From NCBI RefSeq assembly GCF_000003855.2, contig NW_003101671.1, forward strand, positions 407,817 through 471,816: DNA of 64,000 bases, in the 5' to 3' direction. Made by a program: the position numbers and the translations under genes. The notes under the pieces were generated by a model. The model was not told the origin of the DNA. It was given only the letters and a program-made list of their open reading frames with translations, and ran no database searches. Every line of letters starts with the position of its first letter. Positions within the stretch are counted from its first letter, which is position 1. This document shows, piece after piece, positions 1 through 10,365 of the stretch. This DNA is from Blastomyces gilchristii SLH14081 (Eukaryota; Ascomycota; Eurotiomycetes; Onygenales; Ajellomycetaceae).

Positions 1-3000
1 CATGTCCTAGTTTCAGCTATATTATAGATGAGAATATTTTCTTTTTAGATTTAATTGAACAAGATTTTCACTTGGGTTTTGTTTCAAATCTTGAATAATG
101 TATACTCTTCTTTTATTTCTGCCAGCTTTCATTTCACTTGTCTAAACAAGATTCTTTTATTTTTCTCTTTATAAAAGATCAGGATATAATTTTTTGAAAA
201 GATCTGCTTAATTCTGCACTCTTTTTTGCAGCTGAATCAGCCAATTCATTGTCATGAATATTCATATAAGCAGGAACTCAGTGCAGATGAATTATCAGCT
301 TTAATGTTCTTCTCTTTTGAATTTTTAAAACAGAGTTTAAGATCAGTTCAAGATTCATTTGATTATTATGAATCTGACTATTTCTAAGTCTTTTTAAAAC
401 AGCTTGACTATCAGAGAATATTCATGCCTCTTTCAAATAATTTCCTCTTTTATGAGATTTTATTTCAATGAGTTTGAAAGCTTTCACTATTGCAAATAGT
501 TCAGCATCAAAGACTTTACATTCACAGCCTAGATTCCAGAAATCTGAGATAAAATTGATATTATCTTCAGTATAAGAAATGCCTGCATCTAATCTATTCA
601 AGTTCTCATTTTTTGAGTCATCTGAATAAATCAGAATAGAGTCTTTTATATTGATTGTAGAAATTCTCTTCAAATGCTGTTCATATTCTTTCTCTTTTAA
701 TAGTTCACTTATTTATAAGTCTATAAGAGGTTCAAGCTTTTCTCTTCAGAGTGATAACTTCTCATGATCAACTTTTTCAATATTTAAAGAAGAAAATTGA
801 TTTTTAATCAGAGAGCATATTCTGTATAGTTGAGAAGACATTTTCTTTGAAGAATTATTTTCATTTCAATCAAGAAATCTATTTCAATCCAGTTCATTTT
901 CAGAGTTAATTGATGAAAATGAAGAAGAGACTCTTTCTCTAATTATATGATTTGAGCTCATCTTTACAACTCTCAGAGCATAGTTCATACAGGCCTTTTT
1001 AAATCTAATAGCAGAAGGAGGAATTGAAGCTTCAATTTTCATTGCTTTAATAGAAGATGATTTGAATGCTCTCAGAATTCTTCTCAAGACTCTGTTTTAC
1101 AGACTTTGAAAGAGTTCAGTGAAATTCCCTTGATTATTTCATCAAACTTGAACTTCATAATCAGCTACTGATATAATACAGGCTATATATAACTGTCTCA
1201 TAGCCTGGAAGAATAGACCTCTCTCTGTATTTGATAGTCTGATTATATTGTTCAATAGTCTTTCTGCCTTGACAGTTCTTTGTTGAATGTAATATTTAAA
1301 ATTCAACTTAGAGTTTAACCATACTTCTAATCATTTGACATTTACACTGGGTTTAATCTCTCTATTTAAAAGAGTTAGAGATAGTTCTTTCTCATTGAAT
1401 CTAGGAAAGAATTGAATTAACTCAGTTTTATTCATATTAAATTGAATTTAATTGATATCTACTCTAACAAAGATTTTCTTTGCAGCTTCTTCAATTACTT
1501 TTAAATTCTCTTTGATAGTTTTTGAGCTGTAGACTAGATCAATATCATTCACATAACTTGAAGATTGCACTATTCTCATATTTCTATTTTTGAATAGATA
1601 TGCAGTGTATATTGCAAATAAAATGAGTGAGATTGAAGATCTCTGTAATACTTCTATTTTTATCTCAGTCTTATCTTATTTCATTCCATCAAAGAAGAGT
1701 TGTATAATTCTTTTAGATATAAAACAGTTAACTCATTTTATTAGAGAAAGTGACAGTTTTAATATCTTTAATGTCTGAATTAACTTTGACTTTGAAACAT
1801 GATTAAATGCTTCTTTTATATCAATAAAAACTGCAGTTGAGACCAGACTCTCATGCTTTGTTATTTGAATATTATGAATAACTGAGAGAACAGTGTTAAT
1901 TACAGAACACTGTTTTCTATCTCTCATTTATTCACTGAATAAAAGAGAATCATCTATAGAGCTTATAAAAGATAGTTGAGTAGCTATTATCTTTTCTAAA
2001 ACCTTTTCTAGACAGTTCAATAGAGATATTACTCTATATGACTTAGAAATTGAAGTTTTTCTATTAGGTTTTGCAAGAATCACTTCAGTGGCTTCTCTTC
2101 AGCATTCAGAATGATATTCATTTTTCAAGAGATTGAAAAAGAGCTCAAAATATTCATTCTTTAAGTAGGAATATGTATTTTGAATAATCAAGTGATTAAT
2201 TGAATCAGGACCTGCAGCAGTTTTAACAGAACTTGAGAAGATAGCTGACTCTAATTCATCTTGTGTAAGATCAGGCCATTTTCAGTCATTTTCATCAATG
2301 TAGTTGAGAAGTGATATATTCTCTTTCTCTGAATCTGAATCTGAATCTGATGAGTTCTGAAAGAGACTTCTTATAAAAGCTTGATATTTTTTCTCAAAAG
2401 AGTTTACTGTATATAATTCATTCTGAAACTTATATTCTAAGGCTGAAAGTTTTGCTACACTTCTTGTTTTAGTATAGTTAAAAGCTTTAAAAACTTCCTT
2501 CTCTTATGCTTCTTCAAGAAATTTATTCCAGCAGTCTGTTTTAGCTCTTTTAATATCTGAGAAATATTCATTTCTGACAGCTTTGAACTCTTCATCAGAT
2601 ATTACATCATTCTTTCAATCTCTTCTAGCAGTAGCTAATTCTTTCCTTTTAGATGAGATATTCTCATTTCATCAAGGTTTTGAATACTCAGAAGATTTTC
2701 TTTTTGAAATATTATCTCTAACACTTGTTAGAATAATAGATGTAATAAGCTTCACTCTATTCTTAAGTATTTCATTTGAGATATCTTGACCAGAATTCTA
2801 ATATAGCTTATTCTGTCTTTCAGATTTTAACAGTTTTATATATTCTTCAACTGCTTTTCAATCAGCTTTTTCAAAGTTATACTGATTAGAGAGAAGAGAA
2901 TTTTCACTCATTTATTTTTCACTCAGTTCAATATCAAATTGAATAACCTCATAATCTGATTCTGATGTCTTATTTAAATCAATAAATCAGTTTACAAGTT

Positions 3001-3664
3001 TTCTTTTCATTAGATTTTGTGACATGAAGATTAGATCTATAATAGACTTCTATTTCATGTCTTTTCTAAAGAATGTTTGTTGATCAGACTTATTAATCAA
3101 ATCTATTAAATGCTCAAAGATTCATTCAATCAGATTATCAGCTCTCACTGCTCTCTTGTATTCTGAATTTTATCAGAGATAATGTGTATTGAAATCTTCT
3201 ACAATTATAGAGTTTCTTGATAGAGTTATGTTCAGAAATTCTCTATCAATTATTCAGATATTGTTATTTTTCTTCAATGACTTTTCATTACAGATATTTA
3301 TGAGCTGTATAGTATTAAACTCATTTTCTTTATCTATAATATCACTCATCAGAATATCAGAGTCAGACATGATATTAAATCTTAGATTAAATTGATATCT
3401 TGATCTCTTTCTTTTATAGATCACTACTCTTGACTTTATCTCAGACTTTTGAGATAGAAAGCAGTAGTAGCTTGAATGAGAAATGATATAATTCTGCTCA
3501 GCATCAAAATTCAGTTTCTGAAGTAGTACAAAATCAACTTTTTATTCAAATATAATTTAAAGACAAGAATAAATATAATTTGAGTTTCTATTCACATTAT
3601 TTTGAATAAATATGATTTTTGAAGAGTTTTTAAACTTTTTTTATTGTTTTTGTTGTATATTCAT
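1..3664 (-). pseudogene. LINE copy A ORF2: endonuclease, reverse transcriptase, RNase H (broken, partial)
   Basis: Degenerate ORF2 of the LINE. The start is placed at the ATG complementary to 3662-3664, matching the copy at 30278. From N- to C-terminus there are remnants of an AP-type endonuclease, reverse transcriptase (about 2400-1150, including the SYVNDIDL block near 1545), then RNase H (672-422, with the IYSDDSK and VFDAELFAI blocks carrying the first acidic residues). The RT catalytic YxDD reads YVND, so the first aspartate is lost. Multiple in-frame stops fall where paralogues have TGG. It is inactive. The product would have copied the element RNA into the target by target-primed reverse transcription. 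Confidence 0.88.
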
Positions 3665-3753
3665 ACTAAAAGAGAGTAGAGATAGAGTAGGATCTAGTCA
3701 CTATCATCAGATAGTAGATTATAACTATTTTAAAAAGTAGGGATTTTAACTGC

Positions 3754-5298
3754 TTACATTATATCTAGTTTATTATCAGAGTCATTTCTCAATTCTCTAA
3801 TCTTAACAGAAGTTTAAGGATTCAAATTCTGTTTACATTTAGCTGGAGAATTGAAGTTTGAAGATTTAGATAGTTGAGAGTTTCTTCTTTTTAAGCTTGC
3901 AGTTGTAAGTCTACTGACTTGACTCTTCTCTTCAGTTCTAGATTGACTTTGAGCTTCATCTTTTCTCCAGTTCTTTTAAGTTCTAGAAGTAAACATACAT
4001 TCTTTTAAGCTAGATGTATGTTTTTCTTTGCAATTAGAGCACTTAAGCAGAGTGTATTAACATATTTCATCTCTTTTTGAGCATGTTTCACATTTATACT
4101 CACTAGTTTTATAATCTCTGGCACAGAATGCATATTTTGAGTCTCTAAAACATGAGATTGCAAAGTGTTTATATCTTTGACAGTTTGAACACTGTGTTTG
4201 AGCTTTGAGATTCATTCTTGAGTCTTTATATTCATGAACTCTCATTTTCAAACCTGCTACTCTTACTTCAGAGATCTTTGACTGTTCAAGTGTTTTTATA
4301 TATACTAGAACAGAGGCATTTCTCCTGCTTTGTCTGAACTCAATTGAATTTAGTCATACAGGCTTCTTTCTCAGTTGAATAGAGTTGTATTCTTTCAATT
4401 CATTTTTGAGAAGTAGCATTTCTTCTTCACAGTCAAAAATTTCAACTGAAATATTATGAAGAATGAATTTGTCTCACTTTTCATCTCTTTCAGATAGAAT
4501 TATTGTGTTTAGCAAAGATTCTACTGCTGACTTTCAGAGATTCTCATTCTGAATAAGGAATTCAGTACTGAATTCAGACATTGTAGTCAGAATGATGAAG
4601 TTTTCAAAGAATAATAACTCAATTGAAGCTATAACTGATTTTTGAACTTCAATATCAGTCATCAACTGAGAAAAGAACTGCTGATTAATTTCATTTCTAA
4701 TTCTGAAAATGAGATTTAAGTTTAGTCTGTTTCTTTGCAGAATGTTCTGATTTAAGACTTTGAGAATAAGTCTTCTATTTCTGAAGATTTGAAAGTTTTT
4801 CTCTTTTTATATTTTCTTTTTCACTTTTCTATGAATAGAGGCATGAGCAGTATTCTTCTCAGTTTTCTCAGGATTTTGAGCAGGTTTTGAGATAGCAGAT
4901 TTAGAGACAGTAGATTCAGCTGCTTGAGTATATGTTTTCTTCTAATTCAAAGAAGAAGAAGAAGTAGAAAAAAAGAAAGAAGAAGAGTAAGATGAAGAGT
5001 CAGTGATTGTACTAGGAATTTTCAAGGTTTTTTAAACTGTGTTTGAGATTTCAAGTTTGAACTTGATTATCTTCTGTAGTTATCTAATCTGAGTATGAAG
5101 AATTAACAGAACTTCTTCATTTATCTCACTTAGACACTGCTTTTCAAGAATCTTGCTTACTTTTTCAAGTTTCTGTATTTCAAGAACTTGTTATTTCTCT
5201 ATTTCTTCTTTCTTTCTTCTCTTCAGAATTTCAATCTCAGGAATAGTATTTGAGAAAGCATCTTTTTTCACATCAACTGAGTGTATTTTTGAACTCAT
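3754..5298 (-). pseudogene. LINE copy A ORF1: gag-like RNA-binding protein with CCHC knuckles (broken)
   Basis: Degenerate ORF1, about 515 codons. The start is the ATG at 5296-5298 (MSSKIHS), aligned with the equivalent ATG in the other long copy, and the TAA lies at 3754-3756. The N-terminus is Lys/Glu-rich and probably coiled coil; a Ser-rich stretch follows. Near 4250-4057 lies a CCHC knuckle (CSNCQRYKHFAISC) followed by a second, decayed Cys/His cluster. Such proteins bind element RNA to form the ribonucleoprotein. Several stops interrupt the frame, so it is not functional. Confidence 0.85.
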
Positions 5299-6340
5299 TA
5301 TTTTCACTCAATGAAAAGTTGATCAGACTGTTTCAATTGAGATATTTCTAAGTCTGTTTTCAATTGAAAAGTTGGTCAGACTGTTTCAAAAGAAGAATAA
5401 AAGACTTTTGTATATAAAATACCTGATTTTTTTCACACTAGTTCAGTAACTAGATTAGATTTTTGAAGAGAATCTAATAAACTAAAATTAATTTTTGAGA
5501 TAAATCAATAAAATCTTTACAATCTCTTTCTTGGGATACAGTGAGAAAAAGTATGATATCAATTGATAATAAATCAGATAATATGACAGTTTTTGAGAGA
5601 AAAACTGACAAAAAATAAATTAATTTTTTACAGAGAAATTGATTAAAACTATTCAATTTTATTCTAAATCATTCAATTCTTCTCACACAATAAGTGTGCA
5701 ACTCAAATCAGTTAATAAAGAGTGTAAAAAAGAATTAAGTATTAATAAAAGCTCTTCAGTCACTGAAAAAGTAATTCTTACTTAAAAGAATATGAAATTA
5801 TAATAGAAAACAACTCTGTTTTTAATTCTTTGAAAGAATATTGTGTAAAACTCAGAGAAAAACATCTTACTTTTTCAAGAGAAGTAAAAAACTATTTCTA
5901 AGATCTTTTTTTTTTTGCATTAACTGCTACAGAAGAATGAGATAGAAACTGCTAAGATATGTACTACTGTATACTCTCTATCAAGACTTTCTCTCTTCAG
6001 AGTCTTGATATTATAGAGAATATAAGTCTGTTTCTATATAATAATATAAATATTGTCAGCAGGATGTAGAGAAACTGGTTATTTATATCTCAAAATAGAA
6101 GACTTTATCAATGATTATATTAATATAGAGTTAATTTTCAAATTTAATAGAAATCTAGTGTTGCTGTTCTCAATTTCTTGCAGAATCTAGTGAATATTGA
6201 GATATTAAAACTAGATTTAATATATCTCACTGTGCAGAGATCAAAGGCTCAGTCAGATCTTGAAATATACTGATTTTATAGTTGTTGATGTGCTGTTGAC
6301 TCATTGTTCACTGATTATGTATTGAATGCTGTTGCCAAGG

Positions 6341-6929
6341 TATCTTTTTGTATCATTCTGCCGGGGATGGGCCAGATTGAGAGGGGTAGTACAAGGGTGA
6401 GACTTGGTGTTGAAGTCTAGATACACTGGTGACAGACTGTGGAGATTGCACTTCAGAAGAGTCTGTTGATTATGTGCTTGATATTATCACTGAGGTATCT
6501 TTTTGTATTTTTCTGCTGGGGATGGGCCAGATTGGGAAGGGCGGTACGAGGGTGAGACTTGGCATTGGTGTTTTGGAACATCAAAGATGGACAGGGTTTT
6601 CGCGGAGGTTGCTCCTTGGATATCTCCACAACTACAGGTCAGGGATCTTCCAAAATCGAGAAGATTGGTGCATATGGCTAGGTCACTTCATCTTACAATT
6701 TGTATGGCACTCTGGCCCGGGGTTGTGGTGTGGTAGGGGAGAACGGGGGATAATCCCACACAGGAGTTTCAAACAACGTCCGGTTCACGTTTGGCTGGAT
6801 AACTCCACCACTACACAGGGTATGCGGTCGGCGATGGGGTCAGAATGCTTGTATGATCGAGGGCTTTTCAATGGATCTATCGGCGGGTTCTTATTCGAAA
6901 AATCGAGCGAGTTCGTGGTGGAGCGGTCA
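6341..6929 (-). repeat. GC-rich 5' module of LINE copy A with 155 bp direct repeats
   Basis: This block is GC-rich and CpG-containing, unlike the AT-rich element body beside it. A unit beginning TATCTTTTTGTA at 6341 recurs at 6496, a period of 155 bp; the copy at 32935-33555 has the same two units with the same spacing. The rest is about 94% identical between the two copies by eye, with mostly transitions. It sits at the element's 5' end both times, so it is probably a 5' UTR/promoter. An open plus-strand frame (6429-6956, counterpart 33053-33538) runs antisense to the element; I recognise no protein in it. Confidence 0.7.
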
Positions 6930-8131
6930 AATATATATAACTGTCTCATAGCCTGAAAGAATAGACCTCTCTCTGTATTTGATAGTCTGATTATATTGTT
7001 CAATAGTCTTTCTGTCTTGACAGTTCTTTGTTGAATGTAATATTTAAAATTCAACTTGAAGTTTAATCATACTTCTAATCATTTGATATTAACACTGGGT
7101 TAAATCTCTCTATTTAAAAGAGTTAGAGATAGTTCTTTCTCATTGAATCTAGAAAAGAAATGAATTAACTCAGTTTTATTCATATCAAATTGAATTTAAT
7201 TGATATCTACTCTAACAAAGATTTTCTTTACAGCTTCTTCAATCACTTTTAAATTATCTTTGATAGTTTTTGAGCTGTAGACTAGATCAATATCATTTAT
7301 ATAACTTGAAGATTGCACTATTCTCATATTTCTATTTTTGAATAGATATGCAGTGTATATTGCAAATAAAATGAGTGAGATTGAAGATTCTTACAGTACT
7401 TTTATTTTTATCTCAGTCTTGTCTTGTTTCATTCCATCAAAGAAAAGTTGTATAATTCTTTTAGATATAAAACAGTTAACTCATTTTATTAGAGAAAGTG
7501 GCAGTTTTAACATCTTCAATATCTGAATTAACTTTGACTTTGAAACATGATCAAAATCTTCTTTTATATCAATAAAAACTGCAGTTGAGACCAGATCTTT
7601 ATGCTTTGCTATTTAAATATTATAAACAACTGAGAGAACAGTGTCAATTGCAGAATACTGTTTTCTATCTCTCATTTATTTACTGAATAAAAGAGAATTA
7701 CTGATAGAGCTTATAAAAGATAGTTGAGTAGCTATTATCTTTTCTAAAACCTTTTCTAGACAGTTCAATAGAGATATTACTCTATATGACTTAAGAATTG
7801 AAGTTTTTTCATTAGATTTTATAAGAATCACTTCAGTGGCTTCTCTCCAGCATTCAGAATGATATCCATTTTTCAAGAGATTGAAAAAGAGCTCAAAATA
7901 TTCATTCTTTAAGTAGAAGTATGTATTTTGAATAATCAAGTGATTAATTGAATCAGGCTCTGCAGCAGTCTTAACTGAACTTGAGAAGATAACTGACTCT
8001 AATTCATCTTGAGTAAGATCAGGCCATTCCCAGTCATTTTCATCAATATAGTTGAGAAGTGATATATTCTCTTCCTCTGAATCTGAATCTGATGAGTTAT
8101 GAAAGAGAGTTCTTATAAAAGCTTGACATTT
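6930..8131 (-). mobile_element. LINE fragment B (reverse-transcriptase segment)
   Basis: This segment matches copy A from about 1172 to 2372 and covers the reverse-transcriptase domain. A 161-residue open stretch at 8161-7676 contains the RT fingers block with PDSINHLIIQN and YRVISLLNCLEKVLEKII. It is cut on the 3' side where copy A's 5' end begins (6929/6930) and loses similarity at 8131 on the 5' side. The RT active site reads YIND. Either copy A was inserted into this fragment, with the rest lying left of the window, or the junction is a rearrangement. Confidence 0.85.
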
Positions 8132-8729
8132 ATTGAATCTTCTAGAGATTATACAGTTCACATCAAATCTCTGTAGTCTGATTCAAATCACTGATAATAT
8201 AGTAACAAAGCTCTGAAATATCTGTGATTGAACAGAGATCTTCATAATAACTGTGAAACAAGATTAAGAGAATTAAATTAATATTCACTGAGACTCTGCT
8301 GAACAATATAAGATAGAAGATCTGATATGATTGAATCTTCAGAATATATAAATTATATATTCATCTTATACACTAGATTATCATTATATTAGATATAAAG
8401 TGATAGAAGTTCTAGATAGTTATAACTACTGTCTTAACATATTATCAGAGATTCATGATGTATTTTATACAAGCTTACTCTGTCACACTGTCACTGATTC
8501 ATTCTCTTCTCAGCTGACTTCTGACTGACAGTCATCAGACATCATAGAAGAAGATAATGAGCTTGAGTGAGAGATTGAGAATATTCTCAATGAGAGATCT
8601 CACAGTTACAGTCAGTAATATTTTATGAAATAAGTCAGCTACAATTAACTGACCTGAACTCTGAGTTCTGTGTTATCTGAAATAGTGACTCTTGACTGAT
8701 GAGAACTGCTTCTGAAAGAAGAAGGCTAA
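8132..8729. other. AT-rich stretch, no gene recognised
   Basis: About 600 bases of cytosine-poor DNA with no open frame of note and no similarity that I can see to the LINE, Gypsy or hAT families elsewhere in the window. It probably contains older transposon remains. Confidence 0.5.
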
Positions 8730-8984
8730 TGTGACAGGCTGTGCCTGATCAATTATATAGACTATTTCATCATACTTCATACATTCTTCTGTTTCACTCT
8801 TGAACATATACACTTCAGTTCTCAGCCATTCTCAATCACTGATTCTCAGTCATTATATACATGTATAAATATTCATCTTAATTGCTGATTTCTACACTTT
8901 CTCTTTCTTTCCTTCTCTAACATTTTTCTCTTTGTTATATAAGACCTATCAATATAATACCGCTCTATTCAGTGTAGACCTCTT
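8730..8984 (+). repeat. LTR-like repeat, copy 1 (mutated)
   Basis: It begins TGTGACAGGCTG and contains GATCAATTATATAGAC, a CT-rich tract and a TATATAAGACCTAT box. All of these align with 24397-24701, which begins TGTGGCGGGCTG. The TG start, TATA-like box and later CTATTCAGT block fit a solo long terminal repeat. No partner LTR or convincing 5 bp flanking duplication is visible, so the family is unknown. Confidence 0.55.
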
Positions 8985-9054
8985 ATATATAATATGATAT
9001 GAAATCATGTTACAGAGTGTTAAGTAATACATGCTATGAATACAAAGATTAAAA

Positions 9055-9640
9055 TAATGTATTGTGTATTATACAATAGTCTCAGAGTCAGATTGAAAGA
9101 AAAGTATGATTTAAATTAATTAAATATAAGATTCTTATTCTTAACTGAGATAGAAATTAAATACTTAATAGACTTTCTATCAGAAACTCAAGCAGTTATA
9201 AGAAAATAACTGAATTCAGAAATATCTGAATATGAAAAGGTGAAAATTGATCAGATATAGTCTGTTAAAACAGCTATATACTATCTTTTAATAATTTTAT
9301 TTTATTATAGTCTCTTTTTACTTTTTCTTTTCTTTTCTATTCTTTTCTATTTACTGATTTAATATGACTATTGTTAAGACTTTGTTCTCTTTTCTTTTAT
9401 CATAATATTTTCAAATGATTTCAAAGTATCAGAAGGTGTTAAAATACTGCAATTTGTAAAAAGTTTTTATATTCTGAGCTGGAATTTTCTGATTTTACAT
9501 ATCTGAAATTGATAAATGTATAATAGTTAACTTTATGAATATTAGAAAAAAAACTCTGAGAACTAAAAGTTCTCAGATAGATGTCATAGTGTCTGACTAC
9601 ATACATCTATAATTGAAGAATAATAATAATAATAATAATA
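9055..9640 (+). mobile_element. LINE fragment D, 5'-truncated 3' end on the plus strand
   Basis: The sequence matches the last ~590 bases of the LINE in plus orientation: the end of the RNase H-distal ORF2 region, the 3' UTR with TTCTCAGATAGATGTCATAG, then GAAGAATAATAATAA ending in a (TAA)n tail at about 9619-9640. It is flanked by a 13 bp duplication, ACAAAGATTAAAA, at 9042-9054 and 9641-9653. That is the expected product of an abortive target-primed reverse transcription event. Confidence 0.88.
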
Positions 9641-9653
9641 ACAAAGATTAAAA

Positions 9654-10365
9654 ATGAATATAAAGAAATGTATAAGAAATGTAAATACTGTAAAGAAAGT
9701 ATGAAAAGTGCGGAATGAAAAAAGAATAAATATTTGAAGATTAATCTGAGCTATATGAGTCAGAACATTTAAATATTTTAATGAAGTGTATGTGATGTTA
9801 TATTACAGTGTTTTTTACATGGAAAAGTTGGTTTTTTTATAACATTAAGAGATTTCATTGTAGTAATCATGAAATGGTGTGAAAACAAGTGTTGAGTGAT
9901 TTGATTACATTAAGTTACTAGTTACGGAGTACACTAGCACAATTCAGGTTTGCTGACTGTTTCAATGTTGCTCCGGCTCAACTGCGCCTGAGTTAACTAC
10001 CTGTTTGGTACGTGCCTCACCACCGCAGCCGCTGTCGTCTCCTATATATATCACAGCCAGATGCTCCACTTGCATAAGTGAAGCATTGATTAATTCCCCC
10101 CTATCTGCCTTCGGTTTTTGTTATTGCGCTCCTCTATCCACGCCACCCTCCCATCCATCTTTCTCGGGTGGCTCTCCACCCCCTGATTCTCATTACGCGG
10201 TTCCTTTTATTCCATGCTATCCGCCAATTCCGTGATCTACCCCGGGCTCTATCTTCCCCGACTGCGCATACGAAAAAGCAAAACATATCAGCTGTGAAAA
10301 AAGCACTCGCGGAAATACACTGTTTATGGGAGAGAACGAATAAAAAGGGGTGCTGATTTGACACC
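9654..10365 (+). other. Isochore boundary and EDE1 upstream region
   Basis: Composition changes from AT-rich repeat DNA to balanced, CpG-containing DNA at about 9950. The segment 9950-10365 directly upstream of the EDE1 start is rich in CT/CA runs and has a TATATATATC stretch at about 10040. It should hold the promoter and 5' UTR, but no specific factor site can be asserted. The sequence before 9950 shows no gene. Confidence 0.5.

Larger units (their letters stand above)
1..6929 (-). mobile_element. LINE copy A (Tad/I-like non-LTR retrotransposon), 3' end outside the window
   Basis: The element reads right to left: a GC-rich 5' module (6341-6929), a 5' leader (5299-6340), ORF1 with CCHC zinc knuckles (3754-5298), then ORF2 with endonuclease, reverse transcriptase and RNase H (from 3664 leftward). 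The same order and sequence recur in the copy at 25928-33555. The window begins inside the ORF2 C-terminal region, so the 3' tail is not seen. Both ORFs contain many stops. At 6929/6930 the 5' end abuts a second LINE fragment in the same orientation, so this copy may have landed inside an older copy. Clade assignment rests on the ORF1 zinc knuckles plus the RNase H after RT and is inference. Confidence 0.9.
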
